A DNA stretch of 64,000 nt from Rallus limicola (lineage: Eukaryota > Chordata > Aves > Gruiformes > Rallidae). Shown here piece after piece: positions 41,601 to 54,300 of this stretch. The stretch spans positions 21,423,015-21,487,014 of the forward strand of contig JAKCOZ010000012.1 in assembly GCA_022605955.1 (NCBI GenBank). Reading direction: 5' to 3'. The notes under the pieces were generated by a model. That model ran no database searches, had not been told where the DNA came from, and saw nothing but the letters and a program-made list of their open reading frames with translations. Made by a program: the position numbers and the translations under genes. Within the stretch, counting starts at the first letter, position 1. Each line of letters starts with the position of its first letter.

Positions 41601-43647
41601 CTACATATTAATGCCTACATGATCAATATCTTATCAGTATTTCCATATATTTCTAGATTACTTCTAGTAGTAAGCTCCTACCACTTTAAAAAATTAAAAT
41701 AATTAGCACTGACTTAAACAAATTTTTGTGTTCAGTGATGCATCTGTGTGCTGTGTAATTTGTCACAGAAGTATCAGAATAATAAATGAAGTCATTCTTC
41801 CCCTTCAGAAAACTATTTATTTTTTTTAGATCTGAGAGAGAAGATGCACAAACTCATTTATTATAAAGATAAAATACATATATCAAGATTAATCCATAAC
41901 ATCTATTCATCTTTATTTTAAATTCGCGCATGTCGTTTGATTGGAGAGAGGTTGAGGAACACTGTCTTTCTGCTACTGTGCTGTTAATGCTGTTCATCAT
42001 CATTCACATAATTGCAATCAATAAGTTAGAAAAAATTACATTATTTATATTCATTCTTGAGTACCTTACTGAGAGTCAGTGAAGGGAATGATTACCGAAT
42101 TAGATTTGCTACGCAAGATCAGATTATCATGCCATCTAGACAAATATTCTTTTTCTGGAATCTAAAACTTGATGGATCAGATGCCTGCAAAGCAGAGAAA
42201 CACAGCTTAACCAGCTTGCATATCACCCAACTCTAGGCAGACTTCTGTGGAGCAAGGCCTAGGATCCTAGTTGTCCTACATATCTCACATTCAATGGTGA
42301 GATACAATACACTCAAAGTATACATTCATTCCCTTAATCTAGGTGCCTTCATGGAGCAGGTCTTGCTCCTCTTACAGAGCTTATATGGAAAGAAATACTT
42401 AGGTCTAAGTGTTTGTATTACACAAGTGAGTGGTGTCATTAAACTCCGAGTCAGCTGGTGCTCTGACATGGATCAGTCCTGGTTATCTTCCTGGAGGCCA
42501 ATGACTGAAAATACTATTTTTCTTTTAAAGCAGGTTTTATGAGAACAAAATCCAGGATAACAGCCTTTGTTAAAAAGCAAAAGTACAATAAAATAAAATT
42601 AAAAAAACTTTGCAAATTTATTTTGCCTGGTGTTTCTTTGTACAAGGAGTCGTTAGAAAAGTTCTTCCTCATCCCAGCAGCCCGTCAGTGACTTTCCACT
42701 TTACACCAAACTCTGCACAGCCTCTACTAGGACCCCCAGGAAAAGAATTTCTTTTGTCCTACTCATCTTGTGCTCAGACTACAAACACCCTCCCCTGCTC
42801 TTCTCATCAGTCCCTTCAGTGTAGAAAGGTTTGAGGTCGTCTATTACTGCTGCTCAAACCAGCCCAGTTGGTCTCTCCTTTGCTTGCCACATACATGCTC
42901 TGGAAAACTCACCCAGATTACTGTGTTCCTTCTGTGAAAGCCACTGAGCATCATCCCTCCTTCCAAATGCTGCCAACGTAATTGAGACAACAACAGCTAC
43001 TCAAGGTAAACAGGTAATAACTTCTGCTACTGCCTCAGCTGCTTCCTTTTAAAGGAACATAACGTGATCAGCTAATAAAACACATATTGTCATCACACAT
43101 GGCATGGAATCAAGACCCAGTTTGGTAAGATTTTGAAAAGCAGTCATATAGAGTTATTGCTTTAAGTGGGCTTGAGTATTTCTGCACTATTAAGCTTTCT
43201 GCCCAGAAACCAAAGCCTTTCCTATGGAGTGCACTTTTTAATTAAAATAAAACAAATTACTAGAATTTTATATATTTCACATTATAACTACATTATTCCT
43301 ACATTTATTATTTTGTACATGTTATTCTCTGTGTGTGCATAGACAGATAATATTTGCAAACAGCTAATCCAAGATTGCTACCTGAAATAACTTGACATCT
43401 AAAATATTTTGATCTGCACTTGTTAAAGGGAAATGGTTAAACCAGTTGTCCTTTTTCATTTTTTCCCCATGAAAGATGCTTCTACTAGAGGCTACTAAAA
43501 AGGCAAATACATTCTCAGTTTCTCTTGCCTTTTACTGCCTTTCAGTACAATGCCTGTCAGAGAAACCTGCATGAACTTTCCATGTAACAGGCCCACTCTT
43601 CATCCCAAAGAGCATGTGGCAGAGATATGAGCCTAGAACGAGTCTAG

Positions 43648-43652
43648 ATGAT
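43648..43652. repeat. Target-site duplication, left copy (ATGAT)
   Basis: The five bases atgat immediately precede the TGTCC end of the solo LTR and recur directly after its GGACA end at 44211-44215. Five bases is the usual duplication length for avian ERVL-type elements. Confidence 0.85.
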
Positions 43653-44210
43653 TGTCCTGGTTTCACCCCGGCTGTGGGCCGAGATCCACGCAGCTGCCTG
43701 CTCCTTAAAGTAAAAGGGCAGGGGAAGAGCGAAAGGGGGGAAGGAACAAGAGAAGGGAAAAGGAAGGGGCAAATAACTCCAAACCCAAGAAACTAAGAGG
43801 CCCGTGGGTTGGGATAAGGATAGTTTACTAAGATAACAGAAAAATAAAATATAACAATGCTAACAGGACTTTAGAGCAAAAGAATATGAAACTATTGATA
43901 CACAATGCAGTTTCTCACCGAACCACACAACTCAGGCCGCACCACCCAGAGCTGTCCCGGAACCCGACCGTCCCCCAAGACCCTCGCGTCCTGGCCGCTC
44001 GCGTCCTGGAACCGCCCCTCTTCTTCCTCCCATCAACCCCCCTTTATCCTGGGCAGGACGTAATTGGCATGGAATACTCTCTTTGGCCCATCTGGGTCAC
44101 CTGTCCTGGCTTTGACTGTCTGACTGCAACTAGAAACATCAGGGTGTTATCAGCACTGCTTTCATTTTAACTCCCAAACACAGCATTCTATCCTGACTGA
44201 AAACAGGACA
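43653..44210 (-). mobile_element. Solo LTR of an avian ERVL-type endogenous retrovirus
   Basis: A complete 558-bp LTR with TG...CA ends and matching terminal inverted sequences (tgtcctggttt and aaaacaggaca), flanked by a perfect 5-bp duplication. Its layout on the minus strand follows the widespread avian family: a gttgataacac-like stretch near the 5' end (here gctgataacac), then gacccagatgggccaaag, then a TATA-like GGATAAAGG (plus-strand 44041-44049) preceded by TTACGTCC and CCAATTA. Later come cattgtgtatcaat and taaactatccttatcccaacc. No internal proviral genes are present, so it arose by recombination between two LTRs. It retains about 17 CpG by hand count in a CpG-poor region, pointing to a fairly recent insertion or selection. 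A 12-base unit ctcgcgtcctgg is duplicated at 43983-43994 and 43998-44009. Orientation is sense to NAALADL2. Open frames inside it are not genes. Confidence 0.9.
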
Positions 44211-44215
44211 ATGAT
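44211..44215. repeat. Target-site duplication, right copy (ATGAT)
   Basis: Right-hand copy of the 5-bp duplication made when the retroviral element inserted; identical to 43648-43652. Confidence 0.85.
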
Positions 44216-45094
44216 GCTTCTAGAATACTTCTCAGCATTTAACAGCACGAGCAACATTTTCCAATGGTAACGAATTGAATCAGACTCTTCATTTATTCTT
44301 TCAGCAAGCTTACAGTAACAAGTGAGCTATTATATTTTTCTTTTTAAACATCAATTCACTAAGCAGATTTCTAGTATGTACACACCAAGGAAAAGACACA
44401 CTAACTCAAAGAGCACTAAAACCAACCATATTGTTCCTTTCTGGTTTTCACCCCCTGTAGGAGCTACAGCTGCTGTTCTTGCACTCTCTCACACTCAAAC
44501 AAGAAAATTCAAACAGAATCTGCCTGCCTCGCTTCTAGCCAGGTATTAGCATCACCCCCACCCAGTACACTGCACAGCTGCATGCTCTAGAGATGGTATC
44601 CATTTATGGAAAGACGTTTTCAAGCCAGACCACTGAGACCCACCCTAAATTTCAGGAGGCCCAACTTTCAGTCAGGAATTTGTAAATTTTCTTCTCACAG
44701 TTTGAGACTTTTTGTAAAGTGTTCTGTAGGTACACAGCTATCCAAACGGATTAAGAACATATGCTCTTCTGATAAGAAGCCATGCTTTCATTGTATGATC
44801 TGTACAACCTGGAAAGGAACAGGCTGAAAACTTGAATCCCCAGTGTAATGATTTGGTTTCCCTGTGTGAACTTCAGAAGAGATGAACAAGCATAACGTGC
44901 TTTTGGAAGCAGGCTTTGAAAGTCCCTATTGTCTTATCTTCCTCTTGAAATGATCAGTTAACCTGATCTTTTCAATACTCATTTAATGAAGCATTCTGTG
45001 AAATTAGAAAGACATTGATGTTCCACTTTTCAAATAATGGGTCACTTCTGATTAAACTTTGATTGAACATTCAACTTTCAATCTTAAAACAAAT

Positions 45095-45200
45095 GGCTTC
45101 CTTTTCTTTTTAATTTGAACCCAATTTCCTGCTGCCCTTGGGTCTCATGACAGTAATTAATTGATTTATGAATCGATTAAATGGGGATTGAAAATGCAGG
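45095..45200. promoter_or_regulatory. Candidate conserved non-coding stretch (unproven)
   Basis: Holds gacagtaattaattgattta followed by tgaatcgattaaatggggat: clustered TAAT and ATCGAT-type sites, including a partially palindromic core. It resembles developmental enhancer cores by eye only. Confidence 0.25.
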
Positions 45201-45779
45201 GAAAAAAAACAACGCTTAAAACCCCAAGCATAGCTTATTCTTGTTTATTTATGATGGACACTTGCACTAAAATTCTTCTGATTTACTAGACTAATTTTTC
45301 TACCTTATCCTTCCTCAACTAATTAAGTGAACAGAACTGTTTACCTTCTAAAGGTACTAAATTTGCCATCCCTTGTGTACTTTAGCATACCTTCAATTTA
45401 TATGCCAACTTTCAACCAATGCATTTTAAATCATTCAATAAAATCCCACAGTGATTTGATGTAGAACAGAGTAAATACCAAGACATACTTAAGAGATCTA
45501 CTGTCATTAAAAAACAAACCAAAACCAAATTTTACCACACACTGTCTTAGAATCAACAATGCTAGTTCTGTGGTATATAAAACAAACAATTTTCTCTACT
45601 TGGCCAGGACAGTCTTATTTCCTTCACTGTTTTTTTAAAAACACATTACCAGTTAGAAAACTCATAATATTTAACTAATAATTCCTTAATACGCTCTCAT
45701 TCCATACTTACATAGACTTTTTTTTGGCCTGCTGAATATTCCCAGCATTTATCAGAAAACCTAAATACCTCCAAATAAG

Positions 45780-45818
45780 TTGGGGTTTTTTTTTGGTGGT
45801 GTTTGGTTTTGGGTTATT
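45780..45818. repeat. T/G-rich low-complexity tract
   Basis: Plus-strand ggggtttttttttggtggtg continuing into tttggttttggg, similar in composition to the tract at 20212-20248 but not clearly homologous. Confidence 0.7.
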
Positions 45819-48800
45819 TTGCAAGTACCACGCAGTCACGGTTTCTCTGCTCAGCAGTAACACTCAATCTGGAAAAACGTAAGGTTCAGATGAAGATCCT
45901 TTAATCAGTTTGATTTGATCAGTTGTTATTCTTTGCCACTATTGTCCATAGTTGCGCCAGCTTCACCCTTCAGCACTTCACCAATTTCATACTGCACAGA
46001 AGTACAAAGCTCTAAGGAAGGTACAACGGACAGCAAGAGCAAAAATCCTTCTGAAATTTGTACAGGTAGGCTGAACAGTATTAACATGCTAATCTAACAC
46101 TGCTAGAGTCTGCAAAGTAAACACAAAAAAGGAAGGATGAAAGCCAAGAGAAGGCTGTTTATTTTCTTTGCATAGGCCAAAGAATAATGTTTAGTAGAGG
46201 AGAATTTAGGGATATAAAGCCTTTGCTACATCAGGACTGAGAAAATAATCTGTTGCCTGTCCACATATGCTGAACCTATTCCATGAGCTATTAACCTGTT
46301 TCACTCTTTCTGCCTTTTTTGTATTACAACAGCATGAAAAGTGGAATTGCAGCAACCTGAAGGACACACACAGACATGCAGTGTCTGGTCACTAAAGCAA
46401 GTAGTAGGAGCTTACCTTCAGAATCAACATGGTAAGCAAGTTTAGTTGGGAGGTTGAATTCACCAGCAGAGCACGCACTACAAAGTGATGTTAGTTCCCA
46501 AAACTACTACCCAGAGATCCAGAGGCTTACAGTTCCATGAGGATGTGCCTGCATCTGTATTCAAAACCACTGGCAAAAATTTCTTTTGGCATGAAGGAGA
46601 AAGGCCCATAAGAAGAAAAGATAAGAAGAGAGCAATGAGCAGAACAAAAACACCTCTGAAACCTGCACTGCAGGCTCTCGCTAATTCCTTCTTCCATTTT
46701 ACCCCAAGTCAAGCAGTCAGGCATATGGTGTCTTGGCAGCGAACATACAATTGTATTCCTTTGTGAAACAGGTGTTTCACCTCAGCCAGGTTAAAAGACC
46801 ATCTCTTCTCTGTGGTCCCCTTTTTTTTCCCAGCAGGGTTTAAGAGACTGGACTAGAGGTTTGCCTGGGAGAAGGAATGGAGAAAGCGAAAAGGAAAAGT
46901 CTCATAGATTAAAATACAGCTCATCATCAGCTACTTGGAATACTTTTCATTTGGGAACATGCTGCAGACTGAAGCAGATTTTTAAATAGATGTACTGAGA
47001 ATGGGAATTATCTAGCATAGAACAAAAGGAAGCCAAACTGTGGGTCTGTAATGTATGAGTTCAACTGAATCAATGGCATTAGTGTATGGCATATAGGATC
47101 CGTCACTAATAAAGGCCCATAAAGCTGCACCAACATTGCAGAGGGGAGTGCACACCTCTCCATCTCACTAGTTTTCATTGGTTATTATTTAAAGATATAA
47201 AATGTGTATACTTTTAAGTTATGCTTAGAAAGCAAAGCTTTGCAGTTGCCACAGCCTAACGTGTGCCAAAAATCTCAACATTAAGAATGACCCTACTTGG
47301 TGAGAATGGATGTCAGGAGGAGGTTCTGACATGGAGGTGTTCTCTTTGGGATTTTTAACAAGAAGCTTTTATAATAGAAACAAATCCAAGCTTATTTTCT
47401 GTTTTAATGATCTGGTGAAGATGCACACGTGATGTCACCAGATGCTGGACAAAATAAGGAAGGCCTGCCAAGTCAGATTGCACAGAAAAGAGAAGGGGCA
47501 TAACTGGAATCACTGCTGCATGATTTATTGTATTATTCAACTCAGTTGTAGCCATAAAAACTCAACCCAACAGTCAGAAAAAAGAATATTAGCACTTTTC
47601 TCTCATGTCTTCTAATTTGCATTAGTAAGTGAATTGAAATAATCACTATAAAGCCAGAAATTCACAGACTGCAGCACAAAGTAAGTGACTTTTAAGGTAT
47701 CAGGACACTTGCATAGCTTTATTCCTCTCTAGAGTTTTTCCTTGATGCTTTTCAAACTAAAGGCAGAATCTGTAGTTTACAGAGTTCAGATGCACTACAT
47801 GTAAGAGGGAAGAGCTTTTCTTGGATGTGTGGTATGAAGGATGCAAGAACACTTCAGAATAATTTATGATTGATTATAAGCTTTCAAATTACGTGGAAAA
47901 CATGAAGTGCATCATCCTAACAATGCCCTGCTATAAGCCATGGAGCCCAGAGAGAGTGTAATTTACAATCCCAAATATTATAAGGCACTTTTTTTTTTTT
48001 TTCCCCCTTAATTGATACTTCCCATTTCCAGTTTTTAGTGCTCTAAAAGCCCATTTAAGTTATTAAGCTAAATAAAGAAATAAATTGGCTTTTATCCACT
48101 GGACAGACATTGTATAGGTGGGACGCTCAATATTTTGCAGTAAGAATCAAAACTGTCTTTTTCTAACAACAACATCTTAAAAGACAATATTTATTTCTCA
48201 AAAGCCTTATTTAAAAGGTAATTAATAGCCATGATAAGATACTTAAAACATTACAACTTTTACTTGAGAGAATGCATCATTAACTCAAATCACAGCTGGC
48301 TGATAGTTTAGTTTCTCAGTTTAATTTCTCACATCCATCCACAAAGTTTGTTGTGGGTGGTTTTTTTCTGAAGTATTGAAAGATAAAATTGAATGCCACA
48401 CTGCCAACATCTGCTGACACAAAGCAAGTTCTGCTACTTATTTTAGATACTCTGCCAGAAGACTTTTAGCTACTCAGACCAACAGTGTTAAAGCGGTATC
48501 TTGAACATAACACACTCCTCCTCCAAGAAGGAAAGGTAATTCAGTGCCTTCTATCCTCACATAATAGATGTTTTTAGTAACAAGATGCTTCATTAGGCTA
48601 CCAAACAGAAGCAATAATTGTCTAAGCAAGTGTCTCACATATTTTCCCATATCACATTGATTCTGTTACCTTCCAAACTGTCTTTCTTCCATTGACTTTC
48701 AACAGCCCTCAGTAAATTCCAATATGAAGAGCCTATGAGAGAATCTGCAAGGACAGTTTCCACCAACACATGTATTCATGCAGTGTGAATGCTAAAGAAG

Positions 48801-50380
48801 CTGAGCATTTTTGTAACTGTATGGCAGGCTTATGTAAAGAATTTTCCTTGTCTGGATGCACTGTGGAATGTGTGGAACATAAAAGCACTAGGTTCTGTGA
48901 GACCAAAAGGATTCTTTTGGAGCAAAGTAATGTACCCAATTGATGAGGACATCAGTTGCACTAACATTATGGAATAACAAAGATGCTCTTCCATGAAATT
49001 ACATAGCTAAATATTCATATTATTCAATAAAACAACTCAAGCAATCAACTGAACATCAAATGTATTTTGTCTTGTAAAACAGTGAGTCATTAACCTTAAC
49101 AATTTAAGCATGCTCACACGATCAAATTCAACTAAATTAGCGTCCAAGCAAACAGATGGACTAATGTATTAATGTATTACTGGTGAGTACTACACAGAGT
49201 AACCTCTGAATGTACTGAGAAATTAAAAAGCACTAATTTATGCTAAAGATGGACAGGAAAAACATGTTGCTCAAAAAGAAATACAGTATGAATAAACAAA
49301 AGCACAGCTATTATGAAGACAGTATAACCCACAATTGAGAAAGGTAAGACACACAAGCAGCAGTAGTTTGGACTTACCTTCACAAGTAGTCCCAAGACAA
49401 TCTGCTCAGAACTGTTCAAGCTCTATTTCATTACACACTAGCAGTTTGTCTCTGTCTTCACCATGACACATCAAACTGCCATTGCTACACCTTGCTGACC
49501 ATAAAGTTGTACTACGAAGTTCATAAACTCTCCCAGCAGCAAATGCAACAGCACCAGACTCTTCAGAGGCAGTTTAGAAAAAGGAAATCCTGGGTTCCCA
49601 AGCAACCTGCCATTTTGAGGCTGGTACACAATTGCTCCTTTGCAAAGAATTTCTGGTATTCTCTGGTATTCTAAGCATACTAGTTCTTTCATTCTTTCAT
49701 ACATGCATGAAACATCTCCTGTAACTCCCTGTGGGCAGCTACCAGCTGTGTATTTCCTTAAAAAATTTAACACATATGAGGGAGAAAGAAGAGGAGGAGT
49801 AAAACAGGGAAAGAGTGGAACCATGTGGAGCTGTATTTTTAGATGGAAAAGCTACCAAACTGCAGACCATCACAGCAACCCACTGCTGTTATGCAAACTC
49901 CCTGCTCTCTAGACACAGAAAGGGAATATATGGTTTCTGTTTAGAGTAGGAATCTCCCTGAAATATGAGGATCATACAACTGGCACTAAATTCTTCTAAG
50001 GGCATTTAAGCTTATGTCACAAGTCTGGAAGTTCTGTTTTCAGAAGTGAAGGTTGAAGTACACCATGTCTTTGTATACAGTGTACTCTGATCCTTCAAAG
50101 AAAATTATGCCATGATGATTCTAATTGAAGTTCTTAATAAATATACTTGGATCTGATAAATTAATTGGTACTGCGTGACACTTAATCCAGGAGGACATAA
50201 ATAAGAACAGCAAAAAACCCGCATAAAATTTACCAGAACAGTCTGGTAAGCCATAGATCATTCAAGTAGTCGGCCAGAAATCTCAAGAGTCACTAACTCT
50301 TTCCTTTCTGGAAAGGGACTGGAGGAATCCCAGAAGCAAAAGTGAAAATGATCTGGATACAGAGTAACAGTGAGATTAAT

Positions 50381-51310
50381 GATGTGATGGGATTGAGTGC
50401 ACCCTCAGCAAGTTTGCAGATGACACCAAGCTAAGAGGTGTGGTTGATACAACATAAGGAAAGGAAGCCATCCAGAGGGATCTTGACAGGCTGGAAAGGT
50501 GGGCCCAGGTGAACCTAGTAAGGTTCAACACTGTGAAGCGTAAAGTGTTGCACTTGGGCCAGAAGAATCCCAGACATACATACAGACTGGAGAAAGAGCT
50601 CCTTGAGAGTAGCCCTGCTGAGAAGGACCTGGGTGTCATGGTGGATGAGAAACTTAACATGATCCAGCAGTGTGCTCTTGCAGCTCAGAAGGCCAATGGT
50701 ATCCTGGGCTCCATCAGAAGAGGGGTGGCCAGCAGGAACAGGGAGGTGATTGTCCCTCTCTACTCTGCTCTCGTGAGGCCCAATCTGGAGTACTGTGTCC
50801 AGATCTGGGGCCCCCAATACAAGAAAGATGTAGAACTGTTGAAGAGGGTTCAGAGGAGGCCACGAAGATGATCAGAGGGCTGGAACACCTCCCCTACAAA
50901 GAGAGGCTGAGGGACCTGGGCTTGTTTAGCCTGGAGAAGAGAAGGCTGCGGGGGGACCTCATTGCAGCCTTCCAGTTCCTGAAGGGAGCAGAGAAACAGG
51001 AGGGGAATCAACTTTTTAAAAGGATAGACAATGGTAGGATAAGGGGGAATGGATTAAAGCTAAAGGAAGGAAGGTTTAAATTAGATATTATGGGGAAGTT
51101 TTTTACAGAGAGAGTGGTGAGGCGCTGGAACAGACTGCCCAGAGAAATGGTGGATGCCCCATCCCTGGGGGTGTTCAAGGCCAGGTTGGATGGGGCCCTG
51201 GGCAACCTTGTGTAAATTCAGGCCTGGAGGTTGGCGGCCCTGCAGGGAGGTTGGAACTCTATGATCCTTGGGGTCCCTTCCAACCCAGTCCATTCTATGA
51301 TTTTGTGTGA
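50381..51310 (+). mobile_element. CR1 LINE fragment: 3' part of ORF2 plus 3' end
   Basis: About 930 bp of a 5'-truncated CR1 retrotransposon, antisense to NAALADL2. It begins inside the reverse transcriptase just before the catalytic FADD (50413-50424) and runs through [73 protein letters not shown] and WNRLPREMVDAPSL to the end of the ORF near 51215. The 3' end has the conserved ggtcccttccaaccca and cattctatga. The terminal octamer is reduced to about one unit. Confidence 0.96.
50395..51215 (+). pseudogene. CR1 ORF2 C-terminal pseudogene (reverse transcriptase)
   Basis: Coding remnant within the CR1 fragment. In CR1 the ORF2 protein carries an N-terminal endonuclease and a reverse transcriptase that copies the element RNA at the target site. 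Here the endonuclease and most of the polymerase are missing. Two lesions break the remaining frame: a TAA at 50455-50457, soon after FADD, and a frameshift near 50855-50861 where one base appears to be missing from a GGAGGGCC-type run. The longest uninterrupted frames are 50509-50871 and 50670-51215. Few lesions over some 270 codons suggest a moderately young copy that is not active. Confidence 0.9.
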
Positions 51311-54300
51311 TGCATATGTGGAGAAAACTGCATGTGGAGAAACTTCAGAACATAAAACATGATTAAGCACTGTTGCTGTTTGACCAACTACATTAGTGAT
51401 ACAAAAATGGCTCTCAAGGAAGGATATCATAGATCAGACAACTCCTGTTTGCTTTAGATCTATGTGCACAGGTACAAGGCTGTTTCTGGAGTTAAATTTC
51501 TCACTTTACCCAGAATTTTCTGGTATAGCTACACAACAAACCTTACTGCTTTCCATAATGCCACCTTGATTACACATACAAAGATATATAAACATGTATA
51601 GAACATAAAGCGTATGTGTATATATTATCTACACAAATAATGCTTGACAAGAACTTTACTAAGAGAGAGAAGGTTGGTCAGAAATACAGTGCCAGTTATC
51701 TGTTTGTTCACAAAACATCCATCTGCTTCAGACTACAATAGATGGTAATGTCTCAGGTAAGTTGCAGGTCAGACATTGTAGATAGAAGACCGAGGTTGTC
51801 TCTGTCACTGGAGATCATCTGTCCTTCTCCAGTATGCAAACTGTTTACTAGCTGCCTTCAGCTTTGTTGACATATACAGTTCATTCTGTATCAGAGATAC
51901 AGAGACTGAGACTGAGAACTGTCCTTTCAATGAAGCAGTGGCTTTTAACAAATTCTGGCAGCCTGAGAAATGGCAATGGCTTGCTGCTAGGCAGAAATGA
52001 GCTTTATTTTCACTACTTATTTTGTGAAATCTAAGAAACAGTGTGCTGGAGGTTGTAATTATAATGGACATAGCTATTCATGTGGTCATGACAGCCAGTG
52101 GCCATCAACTACTGAATTACCTATGCTGCATGATTAATAATGCAGATGCAAATTTGAAAAGAAAAAACCCTCCAAACACTTCCTACATGTTCCACTTAAA
52201 CTTCTCAGAGATGCTAATTACTTAGACACTTTCACTGAACTAAACCTGAGTATTATAAACATCATGTCAAGGTCATGACTAGAACCAACTCAGTACATCA
52301 GTCAATCTATAATGACAGGAAACCATCAGTTATCAGTGGGAGAAAGACCTTGGTGGCAAGGTTCCACTGTGACCAGTATGGCTGACTGGATAGAGTCCCT
52401 TTAACACATGGCCAACAACCTGAACGTCCCTCTGCCATACTGATTTCTATGAATTTGTACATTCAGTTCACACCTTGTCCGTGTCACAAAGAAATCCAAG
52501 ACATGAAACAGCAGCTGAAGGTCCCCCTAAACTGGACTAAAAGGGTGCTCCTAATCACTGAGACCAGAACTCACAGCTTATAGACATGTTCTCACACAGA
52601 CAGAAGTTGGTATAGCCACCAGTTTCCCATTCACACAAGTCAGAAGCACTGAAGAGCACTCCTTACTGCGCACACCCTTCCCTCTACACTAACACAAGCA
52701 CATGAAAGAGATAAAAGCAGCATGCAAAGCAAGAGTGATGTTTCGGGAATCTAGACCCTAAGTTCTTTCCATCAAGGACAGCTCCTCTGTTTCTTTTCTC
52801 ATAACAAAGAAAACGTGGAAAGCTTTTGATTTCTTTTGAAAGAAGTGCATGATGTGTCAGCCTAAGCATGTAAATACTGAAATACAAGAAACTGCAGTAG
52901 GTTTCCCCAAAGAGCGATACAAAAAGAAGAAATGAGGGCAGGATGGGGGGGGGGAAGGGAGGAAGCTGAGGCAGATGGTAAAAACAACTAAGAAGCCACA
53001 TTCATTGAAGAGTTAAGATTTAATGGCCTCCATTTTACACCAGTGTGGGCGAAAATCACTTTTAAGGGCTCTAATGAAAGTTGAAAGTTACCTTCAAAAA
53101 GTTATGCATATTTCAACAGAAATAAAAATCATTATGCATTCTCTCTAAAGAGGATACAATCTCAAACTGTCAAAATTCTAAACTCTTCTACATATATTAC
53201 ATACAAATGCCTTCTATAAAGAAACCTCTTTTCATTTTTCTTCTAAATTAGCTTAGTGGTCCATGGTATTACACTATCTTGGTCTAGCCTGTGAATAATG
53301 TGACAGGTAATTTTTATACTTCTTGCCTGTACTTAAGTTTGAGTGAAGATACGGAAAACAACTTTTATGGTCTAGGTGTAAAAGTAAATGTTCTGTAAGC
53401 CCTGCGTACCCAAACTTGGACAGCTCCCATAAAATATTTCATGCTAAATGTGTGTCCCTCAATAAATAACAAAAAAAAAAAGGGTAGGATTCTGGGTTTT
53501 TTAAATAATGTGCAGAAACTTGTCTTTTTCTCAAAACAAAATGATAATGCTAACATTGACATAACCTACCATATTATCATGGAAGGGTTTTAAGAGTCCA
53601 CGTTATCAAACAGGAGTCATTATGTAGTAGGATGCACTGAGAATGATGAGTAATATGAAGATAACATAGGGAATAATCTAGATGTAATTTTAAAAATTAT
53701 ATTCTTAACTAATATGTTTACTTAAAACAACACAGAAAAAGCTAGTAACACTGTATTTCCATCTGGAAAGAGGCTCCAAACACTCCTGTACCAGCTTAAG
53801 TTTGAAAGTGAATAGAACAGCTTCAAAATGCTCAACAGTTTGATGTTGTTTGATTTACAATACTGAGAAAACAATCAAATCTCTAACAGAAATCATGGCA
53901 AATCCAGGTTATCTCTTGTGTCCAAAATATTATGCAGCCACAGCAAGGTGATTTTTCTCAGTCTCTGTGATTTACTTATGTTCTAGTATTTCAGCAACTA
54001 TGCTATAAACTGTGCTAAGACAGACATAATGAAAATGAATTAACTTGCAACTACAGGGTTGGTTCTTTTCTCTTTAGTAAAGAAGTCTACTACTATTCCA
54101 AATATAAATCTTTAAAAAATAAAAAAAAAAATTACTTTCCTTCTCTTTCATGGAGGGGAAAAAAAACCAAATTTGGGCATCAGATTAAAATCTTGAATTC
54201 AGCATCGTAAACTATATTTTAAAGGTCCTCCACCAAGAAGAGGGAAAATGATTAAATACTTAGGTAAAAAGAAAAAAAGGCAAGGCTTAAAGAAATAAGG

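Noticed and set aside
43614..44170. Two plus-strand open frames (60 and 94 codons) as genes
   Set aside because: They lie mostly inside the solo LTR and on its antisense strand; LTRs of this family carry no such genes.
49471..49824. 117-codon minus-strand open frame as a gene
   Set aside because: Matches no family I know, and overlapping plus-strand frames at 49492-49912 are of similar length, as expected for a stop-poor stretch.
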